Shown: positions 8,455-17,763 of the stretch, piece by piece
How positions within the stretch are numbered: position 1 is the first letter of the stretch
Layout of the letters: each line of letters opens with the position of its first letter
Assembly (NCBI GenBank): GCA_963770865.1
Contig: CAVYRD010000017.1
Location: 1-64,000 of the forward strand
Length of the DNA: 64,000 nt
Direction of reading: 5' to 3'
DNA from: Miltoncostaea sp963770865
Lineage (GTDB): Bacteria; Actinomycetota; Thermoleophilia; Miltoncostaeales; Miltoncostaeaceae
Notes under the pieces: generated by a model
The model's database searches: none
What the model was told of the DNA's origin: nothing
What the model saw: only the letters and a program-made list of their open reading frames with translations
Program-made: the position numbers and the translations under genes

Positions 8455-8457
8455 GCC

Positions 8458-9074
8458 GTGTTCACGGGCCTCATCGAGGAGGGCGGTCGCGTCGCGGGCA
8501 TCCATCCCGGCGAGCAGGGCGCGCGCCTCGAGGTGGAGGCGCGGGTCGTGCTCGACGGCCTGGAGCTCGGCGACTCGGTGGCGGTCAACGGCACCTGCCT
8601 GACGGCCGTCGCGATCGGCCCGGACGGCTTCGCGGTCGACTGCGTCGCCGAGACGCTGCGGCGCACGTCGCTCGGCGGCCTCGCGGTGGGCGACCGGGTG
8701 AACCTGGAGCGCCCGATGCGCCTCGGCGACCGCCTCGACGGCCACCTCGTGCAGGGGCACGTGGACGGCGTCGGGCACGGTCCGCGGCGCGACGCCCGAG
8801 GGCGGGAGCACGCTGCTCGAGATCTCCGCGCCCGCCGAGCTGCTGCGCTACGTCGTGGAGAAGGGGAGCATCTGCGTGGACGGCGTCAGCCTGACCGTGG
8901 CGGGCCGTCTGGCCGGACGCGTTCACCGTCGCGCTGATCCCGCACACGATGTCCGTCACCACGCTCGGCCCGCAGGCGCTCGGGCGCGCCGTGAACCTGG
9001 AGGTTGACGTGGTGGCAAAATACGTGGAGTCACTGGCGGCGCCGTACGTTCCGCCGAGAGGGAGTGGGGAATGA
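8458..9074 (+). CDS. ribE: Riboflavin synthase alpha chain (frame broken twice)
   Basis: Riboflavin synthase turns two lumazine molecules into riboflavin. The first barrel is clear from GTG 8458 (MFTGLIEEGG, LGDSVAVNGTCLTAV, HLVQGHVDGVG). The second continues in other frames (GSICVDGVSLTV, then AFTVALIPHTMSVTTLG and VNLEVDVVAKYVESL), ending at TGA 9072-9074, which overlaps the ribBA start. Two extra bases, near 8773-8776 and 8903-8906, account for the shifts; corrected, the protein has about 204 residues, normal for the family. The VNGTCLT and VDGVSLT repeats are both present. Sequence error is more likely than loss in an otherwise intact operon. Confidence 0.85.
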
Positions 9075-10351
9075 CGAGCACCGCAGTGCAGTTCGCGACC
9101 ATCGCCGAGGCCATCGAGGAGATCCGCGCCGGGCGGATGGTGGTGATCCTCGACTCCGAGGACCGCGAGAACGAGGGCGACCTGGTGATGGCGGCGCAGT
9201 ACGCCACGCCCGAGGCGATCAACTTCATGGCCACCCACGGGCGCGGCCTGATCTGCCTCGCGCTCACCGAGGCGCGCTGCGAGCAGCTCGGCCTGAAGCC
9301 GGTCGTGAAGCGCAACGAGGCGCGCAACGCGACGGCCTTCACCGAGCCGATCGAGGCCCGCCACGGCATCACCACCGGCATCTCGGCGCCCGACCGCTCG
9401 CGCACGATCATGGTCGCGATCGACCCGGACACGGGCCCCGAGGACCTGGTCAAGCCGGGCCACGTCTTCCCGCTGAAGGCGCAGTCGGGCGGCGTCCTGC
9501 GCCGCGCCGGCCACACCGAGGCGGCGGTCGACCTCACGCGGCTGGCGGGGCTGATCCCGGCCGGCGTGATCTGCGAGATCAGCAACCCCGACGGCACGAT
9601 GGCGCGCGTCCCCGACCTCGTGCCCTACGCCCGCGAGCACGGGCTGAAGATGATCACGATCGCCCAGCTCATCGAGCACCGCCGCCACACCGAGCGGCTC
9701 ATCGAGCGCGGCACGGCCGCCCGCCTGCCGACGGCCTACGGGGAGTGGACCGCGGTCGGCTTCCGCTCGATCCTCGACGGCAAGCACCACCTCGCGCTGG
9801 TGAAGGGCGACGTGGACGGCGCGAGCGACGTGCTCGTGCGCGTCCACTCCGAGTGCCTCACCGGCGACGTCTTCGGCTCGCAGCGCTGCGACTGCGGCGA
9901 CCAGCTGAAGGCGGCGATGCGGACGATCGCCGAGGAGGGCCGCGGCGTCCTCCTCTACATCGCCCAGGAGGGCCGCGGGATCGGCCTGCTGAACAAGCTG
10001 CGCGCCTACGAGCTGCAGGACCGCGGCATGGACACGGTCGAGGCCAACATCGCCCTCGGCTTCCCGCCCGACCTGCGCGACTACGGCATCGGCGCCCAGA
10101 TCCTCGTGGACCTCGGCCTCACGACCATCAAGCTGCTGACGAACAACCCCAAGAAGATCGTCGGCCTCGAGGGCTACGGCCTGTCGATCGTGGACCGCGT
10201 CCCGATCGAGATGACGCCCGGCGACGACAACCTCGAGTACCTGCGCACCAAGCGCGACAAGATGGGCCACGTGCTGCACCACCAGGACCTGCGCTTCGAG
10301 GAGGAGGCCACCGAGGACGGCCCCGTGACCGACCCGGCCGGCGACGCCTGA
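9071..10351 (+). CDS. ribBA: Bifunctional DHBP synthase / GTP cyclohydrolase II
   Basis: This 426-residue fusion supplies both branches feeding riboflavin synthesis. Residues 1-205 are 3,4-dihydroxy-2-butanone-4-phosphate synthase (DSEDRENEGDL, TTGISAPDRS, GHTEAAVDLTRLAG). Residues ~210-405 are GTP cyclohydrolase II, with zinc cysteines in FGSQRCDCGDQL, and IAQEGRGIGLLNK and LLTNNPKKI. Both active sites look complete. ATG 9071 overlaps the ribE stop and the gene ends on the ribH ATG (TGATG), so translation is probably coupled along the operon. The acidic C-terminal ~20 residues are not conserved. Confidence 0.97.
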   Translation: MTSTAVQFATIAEAIEEIRAGRMVVILDSEDRENEGDLVMAAQYATPEAINFMATHGRGLICLALTEARCEQLGLKPVVKRNEARNATAFTEPIEARHGITTGISAPDRSRTIMVAIDPDTGPEDLVKPGHVFPLKAQSGGVLRRAGHTEAAVDLTRLAGLIPAGVICEISNPDGTMARVPDLVPYAREHGLKMITIAQLIEHRRHTERLIERGTAARLPTAYGEWTAVGFRSILDGKHHLALVKGDVDGASDVLVRVHSECLTGDVFGSQRCDCGDQLKAAMRTIAEEGRGVLLYIAQEGRGIGLLNKLRAYELQDRGMDTVEANIALGFPPDLRDYGIGAQILVDLGLTTIKLLTNNPKKIVGLEGYGLSIVDRVPIEMTPGDDNLEYLRTKRDKMGHVLHHQDLRFEEEATEDGPVTDPAGDA

Positions 10352-10830
10352 TGGCGCGCATCGGCCCGCCGCCCCCGGTCCCGCACCTGGAGCACCCGGG
10401 CATCCGCATCGCCGCCGTCGTGGCGGGCTTCCACCGCGACCTCAGCGAGCGCCTGCTGGCCGGGGCGAGCGACCGCCTCCGGGAGGCCGGCCTGCCCGAC
10501 GGGCACCTCGAGGACCACTGGGTGCCGGGCGCCTTCGAGTTGCCGCTGGCCGCCCGGGCGATGGCGCACCGGCGCCGCTACGCCGCGGTCATCGCGCTCG
10601 GGGTGGTCATCCGTGGCGAGACGGCCCACTTCGACCACATCTGCAACGCCGCGGCGACGGGCCTCACGGCCGTGAGCCTGGAGACCGGCGTTCCCTGCAC
10701 CTTCGGCGTGCTGACCACCGAGAACCGCCAGCAGGCCGAGGACCGGGCGGGCGGCGACAAGGGCAACGCCGGGCTGGACGCCGCCGACGCCGCGATCGTG
10801 ATGGTCAACCTCCTGGCGGACTCCCGCTAA
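10351..10830 (+). CDS. ribH: 6,7-dimethyl-8-ribityllumazine synthase
   Basis: This enzyme condenses the RibA/RibD-branch pyrimidine with DHBP to give lumazine, the substrate of RibE. The 159-residue protein shows the family's order: IAAVVAGFHRDL, WVPGAFELPLAARAMA, ALGVVIRGETAHFDHICN, VPCTFGVLTTEN and the helix with GGDKGNAG. The catalytic histidine is in TAHFDH. ATG 10351 overlaps the ribBA stop, and the upstream open frame is not its own. It ends the riboflavin operon; the next gene, rpmB, faces it 20 bp away. Confidence 0.95.
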   Translation: MARIGPPPPVPHLEHPGIRIAAVVAGFHRDLSERLLAGASDRLREAGLPDGHLEDHWVPGAFELPLAARAMAHRRRYAAVIALGVVIRGETAHFDHICNAAATGLTAVSLETGVPCTFGVLTTENRQQAEDRAGGDKGNAGLDAADAAIVMVNLLADSR

Positions 10831-10850
10831 GCGGGGCCAGCCTCGAGCGG

Positions 10851-11045
10851 TCAGGCGGCCTTGACCACCTTGCCGCCCTTGAGGCAGCGGGTGCAGACGT
10901 AGGCGCGGACCGGGGTCACGCCGTTCTTCAGGATCCGGACCTTCTGCACGTTCACGTTGAAGCGCCGCGGCGTGGCCCGCATCGAGTGGCTCCGGTTGTT
11001 CCCGAACTTGGGCGCCTTGTTGCAGACGCTGCAGATCTTTGCCAT
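10851..11045 (-). CDS. rpmB: 50S ribosomal protein L28
   Basis: This 64-residue basic protein matches L28: MAKICSVCNKAPKFGNNRSHS, then RRFNVNVQKVRI and a C-terminal CTRCLKGGKVVKAA. Four cysteines (CSVC and CTRC) form the zinc-binding version of L28. ATG 11045 is preferred over an in-frame upstream ATG because MAKICSVC is the conserved N-terminus and a GAGGGT ribosome site lies about 8 bases before it. It is divergent from recG, as often seen in Actinobacteria. Confidence 0.95.
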   Translation of the reverse strand: MAKICSVCNKAPKFGNNRSHSMRATPRRFNVNVQKVRILKNGVTPVRAYVCTRCLKGGKVVKAA

Positions 11046-11111
11046 CTCCGAGACCCTCGCTTGCGTTGGCACGACGATATGAACGCACGAGGCGTCCGAG
11101 CGGCCCCGGAT

Positions 11112-11117
11112 TATGCT
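11112..11117 (+). promoter_or_regulatory. -10 box of a probably leaderless recG transcript
   Basis: TATGCT lies six bases before the recG ATG (11124), leaving no room for a ribosome site, so transcription probably begins at or next to the start codon. No -35 box is evident. Confidence 0.5.
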
Positions 11118-11123
11118 CGTTCA

Positions 11124-13312
<2,189 letters not shown>

Positions 13313-13316
<4 letters not shown>

Positions 13317-13870
13317 GGATCATCGCGGGCACCCATCGGGGGCGGCGCATCTCGGCGCCGCGCGGCACGGCCACCCGGCCCACCGCCGACCGGGTGCGCG
13401 AGGCGCTCTTCTCGATCATCGGCCCGGTCGAGGGGCTGGACGTCCTCGACCTGTTCGCCGGGTCCGGCGCGCTCGGGCTGGAGGCGCTCTCGCGCGGCGC
13501 CGCGAGCGCCACCTTCGTGGAGAGCGGGCGCCCCGCGGTGGCCTGCCTGCGCGCCAACGTCGCCGCGCTCGGGATGGAGGACCGGGCCCGGATCGTGGCC
13601 CGCGACTGGCGCTCCGCCCTGGCCGCCGAGCGCGCCGCACGGCGCCGTTTCGGGTTGTGCCTCCTGGACCCGCCGTATAGCCTCACCGACCGGGTTGTGG
13701 CCCAGCTCGGGCCGGAGTTGGCGCCCCTCGCCGCGGCCCCCGGGATCGTGGTGATCGAGCAGTCCGCCGCGCGTCCTCCGCCGGAGCCGAGCGGATTGGA
13801 GATCACCTCGCGTACCGATCGGACCTATGGCGACACCGCGGTGAGCGTGATGCGGGTGACGGCCCCGTGA
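13313..13870 (+). CDS. rsmD: 16S rRNA (guanine966-N2)-methyltransferase
   Basis: RsmD methylates G966 of 16S rRNA using S-adenosylmethionine. The 185-residue protein carries RIIAGTHRGRRI at the N-terminus, the SAM loop LDLFAGSGALGLEALSRGA (~40-60) and the catalytic DPPY in LLDPPYS (~118-124), where many methyltransferases have NPPY. GTG 13313 overlaps the recG stop (GTGA), and its own TGA overlaps the coaD GTG. The rsmD-coaD pairing is widely conserved, which supports the call. Confidence 0.93.
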
Positions 13871-14379
13871 GCGGGACGCGCCGCATCGCCGTCTGCCCTG
13901 GCACCTACGACCCGGTGACGTTCGGTCACATCGACGTGATCGCCCGCGCGGCCGGCCTCTTCGACGAGGTGGTGGTCTCGGTGACCACCGGATCCGTGAA
14001 GAAGAAGCCGATGTTCGAGGCCGAGGAGCGCATCGCATTCGTCGAGCAGAGCGTCGCCCACCTGCCCAACGTCCGCGTCGAGGGGTTCAACTGCCTCATC
14101 ACCGAACACGCCCGGAGCCTCGGCGCCTCGGTCATGGTAAAAGGACTGCGCGCGATCTCGGACTTCGACTACGAGTTCCAGATGGCGCAGCTCAACAGGC
14201 ATCTGGCCGCGGAGATCGAAACGGTCTACATACCGGCATCGCCGCAGTACAGCTTCGTGAGCTCGAGCGGCGTGCGGGAGGTGGCGGCATGGGGGGGCTC
14301 GGTCGACGACTGGGTTCCCGCCTTCGTCGCCGAGGCCCTGCGGGCACGACGCCCACGCGGTGTCGGTTCGGTCCCCTGA
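13867..14379 (+). CDS. coaD: Phosphopantetheine adenylyltransferase
   Basis: CoaD adenylates 4'-phosphopantetheine in coenzyme A synthesis. The 170-residue protein has CPGTYDPVTFGHIDVIARA with the nucleotidyltransferase HIGH-type site TFGH, VKGLRAISDFDYEFQMA, and SSSGVREVAAWGG near the end, all family hallmarks. GTG 13867 overlaps the rsmD stop. The C-terminus has about ten extra basic residues. A strong AGGAGGG sequence right after its stop serves the next gene. Confidence 0.95.
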   Translation: MSGTRRIAVCPGTYDPVTFGHIDVIARAAGLFDEVVVSVTTGSVKKKPMFEAEERIAFVEQSVAHLPNVRVEGFNCLITEHARSLGASVMVKGLRAISDFDYEFQMAQLNRHLAAEIETVYIPASPQYSFVSSSGVREVAAWGGSVDDWVPAFVAEALRARRPRGVGSVP

Positions 14380-14389
14380 GGAGGGTTCG

Positions 14390-14881
14390 TTGGACGTACT
14401 GGAACTGATCGACAAGCTGGACGACCTGATCCACAACGCCCGGGCGGTCCCGCTGACCGACCAGGTGCGGATCGACCGTGAGGCGATCTTCGACCTCCTC
14501 GATCAGATGCGGTTGACCATCCCCGAAGAGGTCAAGCAGGCGCGCTGGATCGTCAAGGAGCGCCAGGAGATGCTGGCCGAGGCCAAGCGCGAGGCCGAGC
14601 GCCTCGTGATGGACGCCCGCGACAAGGCGGCGCAGGAGGCCTCCGAGCAGGAGGTCGTGAAGCGCGCCGAGCGCGAGGCCGCCGAGATCCTCGAGGAGGC
14701 CCGCGGGCGCGAGCGCGAGGTGCGCCTGGGCGCCGAGGACTACGCCGACGAGGTGCTCGGCACGCTCGAGGTCAACCTCGGCAAGTTCCTCCAGGCCGTC
14801 CAGCGGGGCCGCGAGCGTCTCCAGGGGCGCTCGGAGGAGCCGCTCGAGGGCGACTCCCTGGCCCCCGAGCAGCCGCTCTAG
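14390..14881 (+). CDS. SepIVA/DivIVA-like coiled-coil cell-division protein
   Basis: This 163-residue protein is almost wholly helical. A conserved-looking N-terminus (LDVLELIDKLDDLIHNAR) is followed by a long charged coiled coil rich in alanine, glutamate and arginine (~45-130). It also resembles ATP synthase b stalks but lacks a membrane helix. TTG 14390 is chosen because GAGGAGGG lies four bases upstream. In mycobacteria the DivIVA-like division factor SepIVA stands beside DUF177 and rnc, and the same order holds here (this gene, yceD, rpmF, ..., rnc). I infer the same role, organising septal or envelope growth. Confidence 0.7.
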   Translation: MDVLELIDKLDDLIHNARAVPLTDQVRIDREAIFDLLDQMRLTIPEEVKQARWIVKERQEMLAEAKREAERLVMDARDKAAQEASEQEVVKRAEREAAEILEEARGREREVRLGAEDYADEVLGTLEVNLGKFLQAVQRGRERLQGRSEEPLEGDSLAPEQPL

Positions 14882-14887
14882 GCCGCC

Positions 14888-15433
14888 ATGTCACAGGGGG
14901 TCGCCACGGTCGACCTCCGCTCCCTGGACCTGCCCTCGGGAGCGGGGACCCGGCTCACACTGCGGGTCCCGCCCATCGGGCTGCGCCTCGGCGGGCAGGA
15001 CTACGTCACCGACCCCGCGCAGCCCGAGATGGAGCTGGACGTCAGCCGGTCGCTGTCGGGGCTCCATCTGCGCCTGCGCGGGCACGTGGAGGTCGCCGGG
15101 CCGTGCTGGCGCTGCATGGCCGCCGCGCGGATCCCGGTGGACGTCGACTCGTCCGAGTTCCAGGCCGACGGGCGCGACCCGGACGAGCCCTTCGACGAGG
15201 ACTTCGACTCGCAGTACCTCACCGGCGACGACCTCGACCTCGAGACCTGGTCGCGCGACGCGGTCGCCGAGGCGCTGCCGGCCGTGATCCTGTGCCGCGA
15301 GGACTGCGCCGGCCTCTGCCCGACCTGCGGAATCGATCGCAACACGGGCTCCTGCGACTGCGCCGAGGCACCCGCCGACTCGCGCTGGGACGCGTTGCGC
15401 GGCCTCGCGGAGCGGCTCTCGCAGGACGAGTAG
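14888..15433 (+). CDS. yceD: YceD/DUF177 family protein (23S rRNA accumulation)
   Basis: YceD proteins are needed for normal 23S rRNA accumulation and are usually encoded next to rpmF, as here. The 181-residue protein has a beta-rich N-terminal half with one CWRC pair (~75) and a C-terminal cysteine cluster CREDCAGLCPTCGIDRNTG (~137-155), a likely metal site typical of actinobacterial members, plus an acidic linker (DPDEPFDEDFD). ATG 14888 lies six bases after the previous stop. A weak GC-rich hairpin followed by TTTT lies after its stop. Confidence 0.85.
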   Translation: MSQGVATVDLRSLDLPSGAGTRLTLRVPPIGLRLGGQDYVTDPAQPEMELDVSRSLSGLHLRLRGHVEVAGPCWRCMAAARIPVDVDSSEFQADGRDPDEPFDEDFDSQYLTGDDLDLETWSRDAVAEALPAVILCREDCAGLCPTCGIDRNTGSCDCAEAPADSRWDALRGLAERLSQDE

Positions 15434-15440
15434 GGCCGAC

Positions 15441-15468
15441 CCGGCCCGATCTCCCGGGCGGGGCTTTT
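15441..15468 (+). terminator. Possible weak terminator after yceD
   Basis: CCCGG and CCGGG can pair around a short loop, and a CGGGGCTTTT tract follows. The stem is short, so this may only attenuate transcription between yceD and rpmF. Confidence 0.25.
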
Positions 15469-15487
15469 CCTCGCGGCCCCCGACCGC

Positions 15488-15493
15488 TACCCT
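15488..15493 (+). promoter_or_regulatory. Possible -10 box for rpmF-plsX
   Basis: TACCCT lies 30 bases before the rpmF GTG. No good -35 box is visible. Confidence 0.3.
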
Positions 15494-15523
15494 TCCGCGA
15501 GTCCTCCGACCGGTGGTGAGCAC

Positions 15524-15703
15524 GTGGCCGTCCCGAAGCGCAAGACCTCCAAGCAGCGCCGCGACACGCGGCGTGCGACGCACGCCATCGAGGCGACCCG
15601 CCTCGGGCGCTGCCCGCGCTGCGCCAGCCCGGTCCGCCCGCACCACGTGTGCGGCGTCTGCGGCTACTACCGGGGTCGCCCCGTCCTCGAGATCGAGGGG
15701 TAG
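15524..15703 (+). CDS. rpmF: 50S ribosomal protein L32
   Basis: This 59-residue basic protein matches L32: AVPKRKTSKQRRDTRRATH at the N-terminus, then a four-cysteine zinc motif (CPRC and CGVCG) and YYRGRPVLEIEG at the end. The GTG at 15524 gives the expected V-AVPKRK start. It follows yceD, the usual neighbour. Its end overlaps the only canonical upstream start available to plsX. Confidence 0.93.
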   Translation: MAVPKRKTSKQRRDTRRATHAIEATRLGRCPRCASPVRPHHVCGVCGYYRGRPVLEIEG

Positions 15704-16728
15704 CAGCGGCCCCTCCCACGGTCGCGCTGGACGGCATGGGGGGCGACAACGCCCCCGCCGCGCCGGTGCAGGGCGCGGTCGACGCCGCGGGTGACGGGAT
15801 CACCGTCCTCCTGGTGGGGGACGAGGGGGTCCTGAGGGACGAGCTCGGCCGCCAGGGCGCCACCGGCGCCGCGGGCGTCGAGATCGTGCACGCCCCCGAC
15901 GCGGTGTCCTCCGCCGAGGAGGGCGCCCGCGCGGTGCGCGCCAAGCCCGACTCCTCGGTGTCCATGGCCTGCCGGCTCGTCGGCGAGGGGCGCGCGGGCG
16001 CCGCGGTCTCGGCCGGCAACACCGGCGCGATGCTCGCGGCGGCGACGCTCTACATGCGCCGGGTGCCCGGCGTCATCCGCCCCGCCATCGCGGTCGTGCT
16101 GCCGAGCACCGGCGGCGGCCCCGTGCTGCTGCTCGACGCCGGCGCGAGCGCCGAGGCGCGCCCCGAGTACTACCCGCAGTACGCCCTGATGGGCCGGCTC
16201 TTCTCGCGCGACGTGCTCGGCATCGCCGAGCCGCGAGTCGGCCTCCTGTCGATCGGCGAGGAGGAGGGCAAGGGCAGCGAGCTGGTGCTCGCGGCGCACG
16301 CCCTGCTGCGCGACACGCCGGGCTTCATCGGCAACGTCGAGGGGCGCGACATCTCGGCCGGCGCCGCCGACGTCGTGGTGACCGACGGCTTCACCGGCAA
16401 CGTCGTCCTGAAGACCATGGAGGGGACGGCCGTCTTCCTCATGGGCCAGGTGCGCGACGCCGTCGCCTCGACTCCCCTGGGCCGCATCGGCGGTCTGCTC
16501 GTGCGCCCGCCGCTGCGGCGGATGCGCGACCGCATCGACCCCGAGACCTACGGCGGGGCCGTGCTGCTCGGCGTCCGGGGCCTGGCCGTGATCGGCCACG
16601 GCAACTCGAGCGGGCGCGGCATCGCCAACGCCGTGCGGGTCGCCGCGCGGGGGACCCGCGGGCGGCTGGTGGAGCATTTCGGCGCTGCGCTGGCTCTCGA
16701 GGGCGCCGAGGGGTCTCCGGCCGCGTAG
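15649..16728 (+). CDS. plsX: Phosphate acyltransferase PlsX
   Basis: PlsX makes acyl-phosphate from acyl-ACP for phospholipid synthesis. The family signatures VALDGMGGDNAP, VSAGNTGAMLAAAT, NVEGRDISAG, VTDGFTGNVVLKTMEG and GHGNSSGRGIANAVRVA are all present. The start is unclear. The conserved region begins at about 15721 with no ATG, GTG or TTG just before it. GTG 15649 is the nearest in-frame canonical start upstream but lies 55 bp inside rpmF, and ATG 15736 would cut the conserved DGMGGD. A base error near 15700, after GAGGGG, is likely. Confidence 0.9.
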   Translation: MRRLRLLPGSPRPRDRGVAAAPPTVALDGMGGDNAPAAPVQGAVDAAGDGITVLLVGDEGVLRDELGRQGATGAAGVEIVHAPDAVSSAEEGARAVRAKPDSSVSMACRLVGEGRAGAAVSAGNTGAMLAAATLYMRRVPGVIRPAIAVVLPSTGGGPVLLLDAGASAEARPEYYPQYALMGRLFSRDVLGIAEPRVGLLSIGEEEGKGSELVLAAHALLRDTPGFIGNVEGRDISAGAADVVVTDGFTGNVVLKTMEGTAVFLMGQVRDAVASTPLGRIGGLLVRPPLRRMRDRIDPETYGGAVLLGVRGLAVIGHGNSSGRGIANAVRVAARGTRGRLVEHFGAALALEGAEGSPAA

Positions 16729-16774
16729 GATGCCCGGCGTCGTCGCGCGGCGGCGGTTCGTCCGAGACCGTGTG

Positions 16775-16780
16775 TAAGTT
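16775..16780 (+). promoter_or_regulatory. Possible -10 box for acpP
   Basis: TAAGTT lies 45 bases before the acpP GTG, in the only non-coding gap of this stretch. No clear -35 box. Confidence 0.25.
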
Positions 16781-16825
16781 GCCCGCCAGACCCGAGCGGT
16801 CCGGCCGGGGAGACAAGAGGGGGAC

Positions 16826-17071
16826 GTGTTGGACCGAGAGAAGGCCATCGATGAGGTCCGCGCCATCCTGGTGGAGCAGCTCGGGGTCGATCCGGCGGAG
16901 GTCACCGTCGATTCGTCCTTCCAGGAGGATCTGAACGCGGACTCGCTGGACCTGGTCGAGCTCATCATGGAGATGGAGGACCGGTTCAAGATCAAGATCC
17001 CGGACGAGGAGGCGGAGAAGATCGCGACGGTCGGCCAGGCGGTCGACTACGTCATGGCGAACTCCGCCTGA
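16826..17071 (+). CDS. acpP: Acyl carrier protein
   Basis: ACP carries growing acyl chains on a phosphopantetheine arm. The 81-residue acidic protein has the attachment serine in LNADSLDLVELIMEMEDRF, helix I (IDEVRAILVEQLGV) and helix IV (IATVGQAVDYVM). GTG 16826 follows an AGAGGGGGA ribosome site. The plsX-acpP-rnc order is classical. The arm would come from coenzyme A, made in part by CoaD encoded 3 kb upstream. Confidence 0.95.
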   Translation: MLDREKAIDEVRAILVEQLGVDPAEVTVDSSFQEDLNADSLDLVELIMEMEDRFKIKIPDEEAEKIATVGQAVDYVMANSA

Positions 17072-17112
17072 ATCTCCCCGACGGCGCCGAGGCCGGCCTT
17101 GCCCGCATCGTC

Positions 17113-17763
17113 ATGGGCCTCGAGGCCCCTCGGCGCCGCCAGATCCTCACGCACAGCTCGTGGGCGCCTCGTCGCGAGGCGTCGTTCGAGCGGCTCGAAT
17201 TCCTCGGCGACAGCGTGCTGCAGGTGGTGGTGAGCGAGGAGCTGATGACCCGGCACCCGGCGGTCGACGAGGGCGAGCTCTCGTGGATGCGCCAGGCCGT
17301 CGTCGGCCGCGAGTCCTGCGCCGCGGCCGCCGTGGCCGCCGGGCTGCCGCAGGCCTTCGTCGACGCCGCGCCGTCCGCGCGGCGGGCCGTCGCGGCCGAG
17401 TTGGCCGAGCGCGCGAGCGTCCGGGCGGCGCTGGCCGAGGCCGCCATCGGCGCCGGCTGGCTCGACCTGGGCGCCGAGGCGACCCGCACGGCGGTGCTCG
17501 AGGCGTTCGCCCCGGCCCTCGACGCGGCCTCCCCGGGCGCCCGCGACCCCAAGACGGCGCTCCAGGAGCGTGTCGCGCGCCGCCGGCTCACGGTGGCATA
17601 CGAGCTCACGGGGTCCGAGGGCCCGCCGCAGCGGCCCACCTTCACGAGCCGCGTGCTCGTGGACGGCGTGGAGATGGGGGAGGGGTCCGGCCCCTCCAAG
17701 CAGGCGTCCGAGCAGGAAGCCGCGGCGCGCGCGCTGGCGCGCCTCGACGGGGAGGACGGGTGA
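17113..17763 (+). CDS. rnc: Ribonuclease III
   Basis: RNase III cuts double-stranded RNA in rRNA and mRNA processing. The 216-residue protein has the family box ERLEFLGDSVLQ (~35-46) and a C-terminal dsRNA-binding domain (~145-213, FTSRVLVDGVEMGEGSGPSKQ, SEQEAAARALA). In the second catalytic region the usual A-D-x-x-E-A-x-I-G reads RAALAEAAIGAGWLD: the glutamate is kept, but the metal-binding aspartate (E. coli D114) is alanine. ATG 17113 gives a short N-terminus. Its stop overlaps the smc ATG. Confidence 0.9.
   Translation: MGLEAPRRRQILTHSSWAPRREASFERLEFLGDSVLQVVVSEELMTRHPAVDEGELSWMRQAVVGRESCAAAAVAAGLPQAFVDAAPSARRAVAAELAERASVRAALAEAAIGAGWLDLGAEATRTAVLEAFAPALDAASPGARDPKTALQERVARRRLTVAYELTGSEGPPQRPTFTSRVLVDGVEMGEGSGPSKQASEQEAAARALARLDGEDG

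Noticed and set aside
8585..10282. Reverse-strand open frame of 565 codons opposite ribE and ribBA
   Set aside because: It is the antisense shadow of well-conserved riboflavin genes and has no recognisable domain.
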